Below the pieces are notes generated by a model. That model was not told the DNA's origin. It saw nothing but the letters and a program-made list of their open reading frames with translations, and did not search any database. 64,000 nucleotides of DNA from Bacterioplanoides sp965200585 (GTDB lineage Bacteria; Pseudomonadota; Gammaproteobacteria; Pseudomonadales; Oceanobacteraceae): assembly GCF_965200585.1 (NCBI RefSeq), contig NZ_OZ241361.1. One strand, 5' to 3'. Both the position numbers and the translations under genes were made by a program. Shown here piece after piece: positions 1-8,541 of this stretch; position 1 is the first letter of the stretch, and each line of letters begins with the position of its first letter.

Positions 1-1
1 T

Positions 2-550
2 CAGGACAATGTCCGTATGACGGGTGAAGCGGCTTCAGCGGTTTATTCTCAGTTAGTGGAAAAAGCAGCACAGCCGGTGGCGAGTCAGACGGATGCGGTG
101 AAAGCCGAAATGATCGACCTGGCAGAAAAGCTGAAAAACGAATACGACAGCACGGTATACAGCCAGTTTGGTGGTTTATTCCTGGCACGCTTTGCGGCTG
201 ATAATGGTGACTTTGATAGCGCCGCAGCGGAATTAAAAGCGGTTATTGCAGCGGCCGAAGAAGGTCCGGTTAAGCTGACGGCTACGGTTCGTTTAGCAAA
301 AATTATGATTCAGCTGGATAAAGCGGATGAAGCGCTGGCACTGATTCCGGCACAACCGGATGCATCTTATGCGGCTCAGTTTGCTGAAGTAAAAGGCGAT
401 GCGTTATTCCGTAAGGGTGATAATGCGGCAGCACGTAAAGCTTATGTTGAAGCTCAGGCGGCGGCACAGGAAGCGGGCATGAATACTCAGCTGCTGCAAC
501 GTAAAATTGATAGTTTAACCAGTGCTGAACTGGTGGCAGAGGAGTCTTAA
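2..550 (+). CDS. yfgM: YfgM-like TPR protein, ancillary SecYEG translocon subunit (5' end outside window)
   Basis: This is the C-terminal ~180 residues of a YfgM-like protein. The frame is open to the left edge, so the N-terminal cytoplasmic tail and membrane anchor lie outside. What remains is a run of alanine-rich helical hairpins of TPR type, including segments like AAAELKAVIAAAEEG and GDALFRKGDNAAARKAYVEA. In Escherichia coli YfgM is a single-pass inner-membrane protein that binds PpiD and SecYEG and helps periplasmic folding. The order yfgM-bamB-der is the same as in E. coli, which supports the call more than the sequence alone. The stop lies 5 nt before the bamB start, so the two are co-transcribed. 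Confidence 0.8.
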   Translation, partial: QDNVRMTGEAASAVYSQLVEKAAQPVASQTDAVKAEMIDLAEKLKNEYDSTVYSQFGGLFLARFAADNGDFDSAAAELKAVIAAAEEGPVKLTATVRLAKIMIQLDKADEALALIPAQPDASYAAQFAEVKGDALFRKGDNAAARKAYVEAQAAAQEAGMNTQLLQRKIDSLTSAELVAEES

Positions 551-555
551 TTCCC

Positions 556-1833
556 GTGCGTTTGTCCTGGCTTTCGATGGTATCAACACCTTCTATGATG
601 ACTAAATGGGTTCCTGCGCTGTTCTGCAGTGTGTTGTTGTCGGCTTGTTCGTCAACACCCGCGAAAGAGCAGGATGACAGTGAAGAGCTAGCCGGTTTAC
701 CGGAATTCACTGAGCAGGTTGAATTGGATACCCGCTGGCGACAAACGCTGGGTAAAGGCCCGGGTTCTGTTTTTAATCGTTTGTACGTGGCCGAGCAAGG
801 TGGTGTGGTTTATGCCGCTGATGCGGCTGGTGATGTTTACTCGCTGGATCTGGAAGATGGTTCCCAGAACTGGAAAATCACACTCGATCAGCCAATCATT
901 TCGGGGGTGACATTAGCCGGTGAGCAGCTGTTTGTAGTCACGAAAGATGGTTTGTTGCATTGTCTGTCGATTGCCGATGGTGAACCTATCTGGCAAGCGG
1001 TGTTAAGCAGCGAATCCATTTCTCCGGTGGGTTATGACGCAGGCCGGGTGTTTGTACACACCATTGATGGTCGTGTTACCGCTTTTGAGCGTGCCGATGG
1101 TCGTCAGGCCTGGTCTTACGAAAATGCTATGCCAGTGTTAACCGTACGCGGCACCAGCTCACCGCTGGTACTGGATAATCTGGTTATAACCGGTTTTGCT
1201 ACCGGTAAAGTGGTGGCTCTGGATAAAGTGCTGGGTATCCCGCGTTGGGATAAGCGTTTAGCCACCCCCGATGGTCGTTCTGAATTGGAACGACTGGTGG
1301 ATATTGACGGCACGCCGGTCTGGGAAGATGGTCGCATTTACGCTTCCAGCTACCATGGCAAATTAGCCTCACTGAACATTCAGGGTGAAACCGAATGGGA
1401 AGAAGAAGGCTCAGCTTATACCAGCCCGGTATTGGCGCTGGGAAATATTTACCTGACTCTGGATGACTCCAGCATTCAGGCCTATGATCAGCGTAATGGT
1501 GCAGTTCAGTGGCAACAACGTGCTCTGGCACAACGGGGTTTGGGGCAGGTAAGTGCTATTGGTAACCATCTGTTAGTGGCAGATGATGAAGGCTATCTGC
1601 ACGTATTGCGTCAGGTGGACGGTGAATTGGTTGGGCGTTTATTAATGCGACCAAAGCCGCTGCATATCAGCTACCCAAATCAGTCGGAAATGACCAACTG
1701 GCGTTTATTACGTGGCCGTGATTTTGGTATCCGCAGCCATTTGGTGAATACCCGCGAAGGCGTTCTGGTTTATACCAATGCGGGTGATCTGGCGCTGGTA
1801 ACTCTCGAAAAAACCGGTGACGATTCTCAGTAA
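556..1833 (+). CDS. bamB: Outer-membrane protein assembly lipoprotein BamB
   Basis: BamB is the beta-propeller lipoprotein of the BAM complex that inserts beta-barrel proteins into the outer membrane. The protein has a lipobox (LLSAC, Cys at codon 31) followed by PQQ-type propeller repeats such as VVYAADAAGDVYSLDLEDG and GRIYASSYHGKLASLN. At 425 residues it is slightly longer than E. coli BamB (392). The GTG at 556 is chosen because AGAGGAG lies at 538-544. ATG codons at 577, 595 and 598 would give a shorter, more usual lipoprotein signal but have no clear ribosome-binding site. The gene lies directly behind yfgM and ahead of der. Confidence 0.93.
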   Translation: MRLSWLSMVSTPSMMTKWVPALFCSVLLSACSSTPAKEQDDSEELAGLPEFTEQVELDTRWRQTLGKGPGSVFNRLYVAEQGGVVYAADAAGDVYSLDLEDGSQNWKITLDQPIISGVTLAGEQLFVVTKDGLLHCLSIADGEPIWQAVLSSESISPVGYDAGRVFVHTIDGRVTAFERADGRQAWSYENAMPVLTVRGTSSPLVLDNLVITGFATGKVVALDKVLGIPRWDKRLATPDGRSELERLVDIDGTPVWEDGRIYASSYHGKLASLNIQGETEWEEEGSAYTSPVLALGNIYLTLDDSSIQAYDQRNGAVQWQQRALAQRGLGQVSAIGNHLLVADDEGYLHVLRQVDGELVGRLLMRPKPLHISYPNQSEMTNWRLLRGRDFGIRSHLVNTREGVLVYTNAGDLALVTLEKTGDDSQ

Positions 1834-1858
1834 TCAACCGCTGGTTATGTGTTTTTTC

Positions 1859-1896
1859 GGGCTGACTCCAAAGGAGTCGGCCCATTTGTTTTTTTA
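1859..1896 (+). terminator. Rho-independent terminator or attenuator between bamB and der
   Basis: An 11-bp stem (1859-1869 with 1873-1883, one G-U pair) closes a 3-nt AAA loop and is followed by a T-rich tail at 1884-1896. It lies in the 77-bp gap before der, so der probably also has its own transcription or is reached by read-through. Confidence 0.8.
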
Positions 1897-1910
1897 AAGG
1901 CAGTTAATTT

Positions 1911-3437
1911 ATGGTTCCTGTAATTGCGCTGGTTGGCCGACCGAATGTAGGAAAATCAACGTTATTTAATCGTTTGACCAAAACCCGTGATGCCCTGGTG
2001 GCTGAAATTGCAGGCCTGACCCGTGACCGTAAATATGGCGAAGGTAAAGTGGGCGATCGTCCCTTTATTGTGATCGATACCGGTGGTATCAGTGGTCAGG
2101 AAGAAGGCATCGATGAGGCGATGGCGAGCCAGAGTTTTCAGGCGATGCAGGAAGCAGACATCGTTTTCTTTATGGTGGATGCCAACGCTGGTATTACCGC
2201 CGGCGACCGTATGATTTCCGAATATCTGCGTCGTAATAACAAAGAAGCGTATCTGGTTGTTAACAAAATTGATGGCCGTAATCCGGATTTGGTTCTGGGT
2301 GAATTCTATGAATTGGCCATGGGCGAACCTTTGGCCATTGCTGCGGCACATAACCGTGGCATCAGTGCGTTAATTGATTATGTACTGGATGAGCTGCCGG
2401 AAGAAAAAGAGAAAAAAGCAGCGGAATTAGCGGCGGCTCAGAATCGTGAATTGGAATACATTTACGAAGAAGAGGAAGACGAAAAAGAACAGGAAGTTCA
2501 GTACGAAGCGCTAAACGTAAAAGGCGTTAAAATTGCGGTTGTTGGGCGTCCGAATGTGGGCAAATCAACCCTGGTGAATCGTTTCTTAGGTGAAGAGCGG
2601 GTGGTGGTCTACGACCAGGCGGGTACCACCCGAGACAGTGTTTATATTCCTTATGAGCGTCATGGTCAGGATTACACCCTGATTGATACAGCCGGTGTAC
2701 GTCGTCGTAAAAATATTCACGAAGCGGCCGAAAAATTCTCCATTATTAAAACCCTGCAGGCCATTCAGGATTGCCACGTGTGTATTCTGGTACTGGATGC
2801 ACGCGATGGTATCGTTGAACAAGACCTGCATATGCTGAGCTTTGTTTTAAACTCAGGCCGTGCCTTAGTGATTGCCATCAATAAATGGGATGGTATGGAT
2901 GCTTATGACAAACAGCGGGTTAAGGACGAAATTGACCGTCGTTTTGACTTCTTAACCTTTGCCGAAATGCACTTTATTTCAGCATTGCATGGCACCGGTG
3001 TTGGTCATTTATACGACTCGGTGGATCAGGCGTATCGCTCAGCCATGGCTAAATGGCAAACCAATATGCTGACCCGGATTATGGAAGATGCTGTCGCCAG
3101 CCATCAGCCACCGATGATCCGCAGCCGTCGTCCTAAATTACGTTACGCTCACCAGGGTGGTTCAAACCCACCGCGTATTATTGTACATGGCAATATGGTA
3201 GAAGACTTACCGGAAGATTATAAGCGCTATTTAGCCAATACTTTCCGACGGGTGCTGGATATTCGTGGTACGCCTATTCGGTTTGAATTCCGTCAGGGTT
3301 CTAACCCATTCTCTGATAAAGAAAAAGAAGTGCAGCACCGTAGCAAGCGCCGTCGTGACTCTGTGGTTAAAACTGCCTCTATCCGTAAGGCTAAGCACGA
3401 TAAGATGCGTAAGCAGCGTAAAAAATCCGGGCGCTAA
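1911..3437 (+). CDS. der: Ribosome biogenesis GTPase Der (EngA)
   Basis: Der is an essential GTPase with two tandem G domains and acts in maturation of the 50S ribosomal subunit. Both P-loops are present: GRPNVGKS at residues 9-16 and again at 212-219. The G3 motifs read DTGG and DTAG, and the G4 motifs NKID and NKWD. An acidic linker (EEEEDEKEQE) separates the G domains. A C-terminal KH-like domain ends in a basic tail (KAKHDKMRKQRKKSGR). The length of 508 residues fits the family. AAAGG lies about 10 nt before the ATG. Confidence 0.98.
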   Translation: MVPVIALVGRPNVGKSTLFNRLTKTRDALVAEIAGLTRDRKYGEGKVGDRPFIVIDTGGISGQEEGIDEAMASQSFQAMQEADIVFFMVDANAGITAGDRMISEYLRRNNKEAYLVVNKIDGRNPDLVLGEFYELAMGEPLAIAAAHNRGISALIDYVLDELPEEKEKKAAELAAAQNRELEYIYEEEEDEKEQEVQYEALNVKGVKIAVVGRPNVGKSTLVNRFLGEERVVVYDQAGTTRDSVYIPYERHGQDYTLIDTAGVRRRKNIHEAAEKFSIIKTLQAIQDCHVCILVLDARDGIVEQDLHMLSFVLNSGRALVIAINKWDGMDAYDKQRVKDEIDRRFDFLTFAEMHFISALHGTGVGHLYDSVDQAYRSAMAKWQTNMLTRIMEDAVASHQPPMIRSRRPKLRYAHQGGSNPPRIIVHGNMVEDLPEDYKRYLANTFRRVLDIRGTPIRFEFRQGSNPFSDKEKEVQHRSKRRRDSVVKTASIRKAKHDKMRKQRKKSGR

Positions 3438-3459
3438 TTTTATCCTCTGATGCCTTTTA

Positions 3460-3490
3460 AGGGCTGTTGCAAACTGCAGCAGCTCTTTGT
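3460..3490. terminator. Convergent terminator after der
   Basis: A 9-bp stem (3463-3471 with 3475-3483, one G-U pair) is followed on the + strand by TCTTTGT. It lies between the converging der gene and the DUF2255 gene. The T-tract is short, so the strength is uncertain. Confidence 0.5.
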
Positions 3491-3501
3491 CTCTCAAACA
3501 A

Positions 3502-3876
3502 TTATAACTGCGGAATTAATTCCAGTGTTGATGCCTCATGTTGCTTCTTACTGTAGCTGAGCCTCATGATGGCGTAGATGATGTGATATTTCTTCCAGTA
3601 AGCTTTAGTCACAGAACGAGTAATTTCATCAAGATCCTGGGGTATTCTCCCTTCTATTTTAATCGGGTCAAATTCACCAAACTTAATCTCTCCTGCTGAA
3701 TCTTTGAGGAAAGCATGGTACCAGCTACGTTGGCTAAACTTATATTGTCTGACGAATAATCTATCACCAACTGACACAATAGATATATCAACAAAGCGAT
3801 GTTTATCCCCAGCTCTAATCTGGTGAACCATATGTCTGTTAACTTCTTTAACCAGTTTTTTAATGTTCATAATCAT
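3502..3876 (-). CDS. DUF2255-family protein
   Basis: This is a small soluble protein of 124 residues with the pattern of DUF2255: a basic N-terminal strand pair, a strand reading DRLFVRQYKF and then SQRSWYHAFLKDSAGEI. The family resembles the split-barrel fold of pyridoxamine-phosphate-oxidase-like proteins and has no established reaction. No signal peptide or membrane segment is visible. An in-frame ATG two codons downstream (3870) is an equally good start. The gene stands alone and lacks obvious partners. Its base composition is more AT-rich than der, as is true of the whole 3.5-7.3 kb stretch, which suggests accessory DNA. Confidence 0.6.
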   Translation of the reverse strand: MIMNIKKLVKEVNRHMVHQIRAGDKHRFVDISIVSVGDRLFVRQYKFSQRSWYHAFLKDSAGEIKFGEFDPIKIEGRIPQDLDEITRSVTKAYWKKYHIIYAIMRLSYSKKQHEASTLELIPQL

Positions 3877-4013
3877 CTTTTCAAATGTTAGGGGCAGTGC
3901 CAGGACGCTGGCTGGTAATAGCCTATAAGCTATAAAAATTTCGGTATTTTATTGATACTTAGGGTCGTTATTTTTAGATTTTTATTACAGGATAAGATGG
4001 CTGATTTATAAAG

Positions 4014-4047
4014 GAGAGCTCCTCTGGTTGATGGCTGAAGCTCTCTC
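4014..4047 (-). terminator. Possible terminator after the alpha/beta hydrolase gene
   Basis: A 7-bp inverted repeat, GAGAGCT with AGCTCTC, lies just past the stop of the leftward hydrolase gene. On the minus strand it is followed by CTTTATAAAT. The stem is short and the loop is long (18 nt), so this is a weak call. Confidence 0.35.
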
Positions 4048-4072
4048 AATTACGACTCTGGGCAGTAACTAA

Positions 4073-4993
4073 TTACTTGTTGAAGAAATCAGCTACAGCA
4101 TCACATGACACTTTTACAGCATCTGGTTTCCAGTAGAAGTCCACATGGCTGAATTCGTCAAATGCCATAACGACGGGATTGTTTGTCAGGCGATCAATGA
4201 AGTTGGTCGAACAGATCGCTGTTGCAGCACTTGAGCCATAAACAACAAGCGTAGGTTGCGTGATTTTATCTGCATATGCTTCAGAGATAGAGATAAGTGA
4301 TTGCATAGGTTGATCACCGATGTGTTCGGTTGTGAAGTTCTTAACCTTCCCTGGACCTGCAACACCATCTTTTCCGTAGTAGTTATATGTGTCGTCTGAC
4401 ATTGGAACGCCCAGCGCATTAAATTCTTCACGTGACATAGTGTCGTTCAATACGATAGGCCAGCAATAGTCCGCTTCTCCGGTTTCATACATTTTCTGCG
4501 CGGAGGCATTTGCAGCGTCGATCGTTTGTTTGGCAATGGCAGGATCACCCCATTGGAATGCATCAGCAGCCATCATGCCTGATACTGTAGCAATTTTTTT
4601 GATGCGGTGGTCTGTTACCGCTGCAGACGCGATAATTGAACCCCCCTGACATACGCCAAGCCCATAAATCTCTTCTACAAATGGTAGTGTTCCGAGGTAA
4701 GAAACAGCATCCCATGTATTTTCAATCAGTCTGAACATATAGCGGGATTGTTTATACTCGCCTGGCAGCGCTGGTGAATCGCCCATACCGAGATAGTCAA
4801 AGCCAAGGTAGATAAACCCACGGCTTGCCATTTCAGGGCCGTAGGTGGCTGGAATTTGACCTCTCACTTGGGGAAACGGGCTTGCACCAACGATGGCTTT
4901 GTATTTTTTTCCTTCTTCAAAGCCTTCAGGCAGATATAGATCTCCGACCAAATCTACACCAAATGATTTAAAGGTTACCTGGCGAATGTTCAT
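4073..4993 (-). CDS. Alpha/beta hydrolase with cysteine nucleophile (dienelactone hydrolase/YcjY-like)
   Basis: The protein of 306 residues has the alpha/beta-hydrolase fold of the dienelactone-hydrolase/YcjY type. The nucleophile elbow reads GLGVCQGGS with Cys115 where most esterases have Ser, as in dienelactone hydrolases. A later strand, TLVVYGSSAAT, should carry the acid, and FSHVDFYW near the end supplies the likely catalytic His. No signal peptide is visible, so it should be cytoplasmic. The substrate is unknown. A strong AAGGAG lies 7 nt before the ATG. The gene lies downstream of, and in the same direction as, an AraC-type regulator that probably controls it. Confidence 0.75.
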   Translation of the reverse strand: MNIRQVTFKSFGVDLVGDLYLPEGFEEGKKYKAIVGASPFPQVRGQIPATYGPEMASRGFIYLGFDYLGMGDSPALPGEYKQSRYMFRLIENTWDAVSYLGTLPFVEEIYGLGVCQGGSIIASAAVTDHRIKKIATVSGMMAADAFQWGDPAIAKQTIDAANASAQKMYETGEADYCWPIVLNDTMSREEFNALGVPMSDDTYNYYGKDGVAGPGKVKNFTTEHIGDQPMQSLISISEAYADKITQPTLVVYGSSAATAICSTNFIDRLTNNPVVMAFDEFSHVDFYWKPDAVKVSCDAVADFFNK

Positions 4994-5017
4994 ATGTTTT
5001 CTCCTTATAAGAAATTT

Positions 5018-5042
5018 GTCTATTAGAGTTTTCTAATTAGAC
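5018..5042. promoter_or_regulatory. Imperfect palindrome upstream of the hydrolase gene
   Basis: GTCTATTAG and CTAATTAGAC form an imperfect inverted repeat about 25 bp upstream of the hydrolase start codon. It could be an operator or part of the 5' leader. No binding protein can be assigned from the sequence. Confidence 0.35.
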
Positions 5043-5153
5043 ACTGGTCACCCCTTTCGACTGCAATACTACGAACCACCTTTTCTTTATAGATGAAAGG
5101 GTAGTTGTTGCAAGCTGAAATCAAACTGGCTGTGGCTCCAAGACCTCTGTTTT

Positions 5154-6014
5154 TTATTCATCAACAGACTTTACGTCACGGGGAGACACACCGAACAACC
5201 GTTTAAATTCACGACTAAACTGAGCAACACTTCTATAGCCAGACTCAGCAGCCGCACTTTTAACACTCGCTCCATACATAAGAAGCTGATGCGAATTATT
5301 CAGACGTAATCTCTTTAAATACTGCATGGGCGGAAGCGTTGTAGCTTTCTTGAAGCCTTCGTGTAGTGACGATGGACTTATTTGAAAACGAGACACCAAA
5401 TCTTCGATGGAAATGTCTTCAAGAATATTATTTTCTAAAAAATGTATAATAGGTGCGAGCTGGTGCGCTTTTGAATGTTGTGCTACACAATTTCTCATGT
5501 ATGGCCCAGCAGTACTTTTTAATAGGTAATAGTAAATTTCTCGCAAATACTGAGGGCCTAATATTTTTTCATCCTGAGGATTCCCTATAATGCTGATTAG
5601 TCGGGCTATTAGGTCATAAAGCTCTTTTGACGCTTCAATATTGGTAATCAGACCGTCAGGCTTATTTTCTTTATGTTTTTCAAGTTGATCGAATTCAATT
5701 AATAATTCACTTATTATGTTTGGATTTAAAAGTATCACCATGCCAAGGTATGGTTTTTCTTTACTGGCGTATTTTAGTTCAGCGTATACCGGCAGCTTGA
5801 TTGTTCCCAAGAGAAATTTATCTTTGTTATAAACATAAGATTCTTCACCGGCATAGATATGCTTCTCACCCTGGCCGACCAGACAAAGTCCCGGTGGTAG
5901 CATCGTATTTGTTCGAGCTACTGGTTCTGATAATTTAACCAGTATTACCTCATCCATTCCTGTGGTGTTAATCCCTTCCTGGGTAATCTTTTTTTCGAGT
6001 AGCTCTTTGATCAT
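5154..6014 (-). CDS. AraC-family transcriptional regulator (AraC_N type)
   Basis: The protein of 286 residues has an N-terminal sensor region of the AraC_N type, with EVILVKLSEPVARTNTMLPP and later LLNPNIISELL. The C-terminal double helix-turn-helix contains ISIEDLVSRFQISPSSL and the signature SGYRSVAQFSREFKRLFGVSP. The frame stays open upstream to 6248, but I place the start at 6014. There GGAG stands about 10 nt before the ATG and the product begins MIKELLEKK like its relatives. The longer reading would run through a promoter-like repeat. It is followed by the alpha/beta hydrolase gene 160 bp downstream, the usual partner of this subfamily. Confidence 0.85.
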   Translation of the reverse strand: MIKELLEKKITQEGINTTGMDEVILVKLSEPVARTNTMLPPGLCLVGQGEKHIYAGEESYVYNKDKFLLGTIKLPVYAELKYASKEKPYLGMVILLNPNIISELLIEFDQLEKHKENKPDGLITNIEASKELYDLIARLISIIGNPQDEKILGPQYLREIYYYLLKSTAGPYMRNCVAQHSKAHQLAPIIHFLENNILEDISIEDLVSRFQISPSSLHEGFKKATTLPPMQYLKRLRLNNSHQLLMYGASVKSAAAESGYRSVAQFSREFKRLFGVSPRDVKSVDE

Positions 6015-6106
6015 TCTTAAAAAACTCCATCCTATTTTTCGGAGTATATCTAAATGTAGTTTGGTAACAAGAACTCGTGAAGGATTCCGTAGTATTGGGT
6101 ATGGTT

Positions 6107-6144
6107 TTCGTATTTTTGTGCATGCTATTCGTATTTTTGTGCAT
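6107..6144 (-). promoter_or_regulatory. Tandem 17-bp direct repeat with 21-bp period in the araC-type promoter
   Basis: The 17-bp sequence TTCGTATTTTTGTGCAT occurs twice without mismatch, at 6107-6123 and 6128-6144. The 21-bp period is two helical turns, the geometry of a tandem AraC-family binding site. It lies about 95-130 bp upstream of the chosen start of the regulator gene, so autoregulation is likely. Binding by this protein is an inference. Confidence 0.65.
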
Positions 6145-6313
6145 ATGAATTCGTTTGAATACTGCTTGATGAAAGATGATATATAGTTCTGTTGCTTGAT
6201 TTGAGCGCTGATGGCAGTTCTATAATCTTTGCCTATGTAAAAAACCAATCTATTATTGAATCTTAACGTTAGCGTCTGTATTTGCTGCCAACTTTAAAGA
6301 CTGCTTAATTTTT

Positions 6314-7273
6314 ATGGGTATATCTATGGAAGATGTAGAAGCAAATAAAAGAACTTATGCTAAGTGGCAGCACTTGGTTGTATTGATGATGAGTTCATTG
6401 TCAGCTAGGGATGGCTTTATTGTTCGGTATCATCAGAACGGTTATGAAATTGTCGCGTCGAGCTCAGAAAATCAGCCTGAGACAGGCTGTTTTATCTCCT
6501 ATGATAAAAATATTTTTTGTAAGAGGATTGTGGGGAAGTGCAGGCGGTTAACAGAAAGTAATATAGAACTTCATAAAGAGTGGCAGAAAGACCCAGGCGT
6601 TGTAGAAGATGGTTTTGATACTTATATTGGACTTCCTGTATTGAACCCGGATCGAACAGAGTTTGGAGCAATTTTTATCCTTGACCATTCAGCTGCAACT
6701 AATAATAAAGAACATGCCGATCTGATTAAAGAGTTGAAAATAATTGTTGAAATGGACTTGCAGTTATTAAGAAAGCTTGAGCATGCAAGTGAGCTATCAT
6801 TAACAGATGATTTAACGGGCTTGTACAATCGACGAGGGTTCAAAGTTTTAGCGCAGCATCATTTTTATATAGGAAAACGCTCCGAGAAATATATTGCAAT
6901 TATAGTCATAGATATAGATGAGCTTAAGTTAATTAATGATAGATATGGTTATGCTGTTGGTGATGAAGCAATAATTTCCGTTGCCAAATCAATTAAGCGA
7001 ATATCAAGAGAGTCAGATATAGTTGCGAGAATAGGAGGCGATGAATTTTTGATTGCTATTCCTGTTCTCGAAGAAAATGATGTTGATGTTTATCTAAGAA
7101 GACTGCGAGAGGATTTGTTGATAACTCCTCTTAGTAATGGAGTTCATGTATGTATCTCCAATGGATATCATGTCAAACCGTTTGCTGGAATTACCAGCTT
7201 TGACCTTTCTCAATTCATTCAGATTGCTGATAAGCGTTTATATAAGATGAAAGAAAAGAAGAAATCAATCTGA
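6314..7273 (+). CDS. Diguanylate cyclase with N-terminal GAF-like sensor
   Basis: The protein makes cyclic di-GMP. Residues ~10-155 look like a GAF domain (GFDTYIGLPVL and FGAIFILDHSA), and a GGDEF domain fills the remainder, starting at LTDDLTGLYNRRGF. The active-site motif GGDEF is intact at residues 241-245. The product-inhibition I-site RxxD is present as RESD at 232-235, exactly five residues before it. There is no membrane segment, so it is a cytoplasmic sensor. Neither the ATG at 6314 nor that at 6326 has a clear ribosome-binding site. The AT-rich codon use matches the neighbouring accessory genes. Confidence 0.92.
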   Translation: MGISMEDVEANKRTYAKWQHLVVLMMSSLSARDGFIVRYHQNGYEIVASSSENQPETGCFISYDKNIFCKRIVGKCRRLTESNIELHKEWQKDPGVVEDGFDTYIGLPVLNPDRTEFGAIFILDHSAATNNKEHADLIKELKIIVEMDLQLLRKLEHASELSLTDDLTGLYNRRGFKVLAQHHFYIGKRSEKYIAIIVIDIDELKLINDRYGYAVGDEAIISVAKSIKRISRESDIVARIGGDEFLIAIPVLEENDVDVYLRRLREDLLITPLSNGVHVCISNGYHVKPFAGITSFDLSQFIQIADKRLYKMKEKKKSI

Positions 7274-7408
7274 TTTCTCAGTTTTTAATATATTGCCTTA
7301 ACAAGCCCTGATAAATAAGGTGTATTAGTTCAGGGCTGGTCTGGCGTATTGATCTGATAAGAAGAAAGCTTCCTGTTTTGATATCAGGTTTTAGCTATAC
7401 AAAAGCCA

Positions 7409-8431
7409 CTACCACTTAGCATAGTGATCTTCACAAAAGCCCCATTCGCCATTGAGCGTAATGATTTCATCTGGCAGATGAATTTCACCATAATACTGAC
7501 CAAAATGCTGGGTAAAATTTGAAGCGGCAATTAATGCGTTCATCTTTTCTTTACGTTGACCTTTAGGTTCAAACCGTAATTGAATGATGCCGTCGTTAGA
7601 GTGCATTTCCCAGGGAGTATTGGGTTGGTAGCGATCAAACTGGAAGTCGACCATATCGACTTTAATGAGTTTACCATTCAGCCATAAGGCATTTTCACTG
7701 GTACCAGTCTCATTAACCCCGGCCGCAAGATTAAAGCCTAAGCGCCTGCCATCCCTGAGAGTGCAGGATAGGCTACCCCAGTTCCAGAAAGTTTCACGGC
7801 GCATAAAGCCACAGCTCCAGTCGACCGAGGCTAATGCCTGTATGCTTTCAAGATCGTAGGTCTTATTTTTCCACTGTACCTGGCCCTTACAATTCAGCGC
7901 ATTGCTCTTCTGAGTAAAAACCCAGCCCTGATAACCCGCACGGCTGCAGACTGCCAGTGGGTTGTAGTTGTTGTTTTCATCAAGGGTGGCATTAATGCTG
8001 ATGCCTTTTGCCAGGCGAACCTGTACCTCACGAGTGCCGGTTTGCGAGTCAGCTTTGAAGCAGACCCGGTTCTTTCCTTTATGAAAGCAGGCCTGACCAT
8101 CGTTTGGTAAAGGGTCAATCTGGGTTCGCATCGCTAGTGGTTGAATAAAAGAAAACTCATCAAATTGCTGGCTTTTTGGTTCGTATAAATAGACAAAACA
8201 GTTACTGGCAATTTTCAGATCAACAATGGCGATCCCAACAATCAGCTCCGGGCTGATTAAACCAATAAACTGAAATTGGTTAAATTTAATACGCTTGGCC
8301 AGATTACCTAACTTGCGATCCATTGGGGTGCGCAAGTCAAAATCCATATAGTTAATGCGTTCAATACTGTGAGGAAATACACCGTAGCTGGGTTGTCCAT
8401 TGGTGTTAATTAACAGTGAGGGTGTGGTCAT
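7409..8431 (-). CDS. DUF2804 domain-containing protein
   Basis: This 340-residue protein matches the DUF2804 pattern: an N-terminal NTNGQPSYGVFPHSIERINY, a central ASVDWSCGFMRRETFWNWGS, then RLGFNLAAGVNETGTSENA and a C-terminal GEWGFCEDHYAKW. The family is widespread in proteobacteria and has no known function; the beta-rich, tryptophan-rich sequence resembles lipocalin/attractin-like folds (inference). No signal peptide is visible. It stands alone between the diguanylate cyclase and the end of the DUF11 operon. Confidence 0.85.
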   Translation of the reverse strand: MTTPSLLINTNGQPSYGVFPHSIERINYMDFDLRTPMDRKLGNLAKRIKFNQFQFIGLISPELIVGIAIVDLKIASNCFVYLYEPKSQQFDEFSFIQPLAMRTQIDPLPNDGQACFHKGKNRVCFKADSQTGTREVQVRLAKGISINATLDENNNYNPLAVCSRAGYQGWVFTQKSNALNCKGQVQWKNKTYDLESIQALASVDWSCGFMRRETFWNWGSLSCTLRDGRRLGFNLAAGVNETGTSENALWLNGKLIKVDMVDFQFDRYQPNTPWEMHSNDGIIQLRFEPKGQRKEKMNALIAASNFTQHFGQYYGEIHLPDEIITLNGEWGFCEDHYAKW

Positions 8432-8541
8432 ACACCGGTATCCATGAGTGAGATTATTATTGTTTGTTATAGCCTTAACAGGCTCTGGTATTGTTCATGG
8501 ATACGACACAATGGTCAATCATTGAGAGGATAAAGCCGTGA

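Noticed and set aside
1199..1531. Leftward frame antisense to bamB
   Set aside because: No motif and no ribosome-binding site; bamB is certain on the other strand.
6015..6248. N-terminal 78-codon extension of the AraC-type regulator
   Set aside because: It would translate the tandem operator repeat, has no family similarity and is less well placed than the ATG at 6014 with GGAG upstream.
7304..7337. Terminator after the diguanylate cyclase
   Set aside because: A perfect 8-bp inverted repeat exists, but the 18-nt loop and lack of a T-run make it unconvincing.
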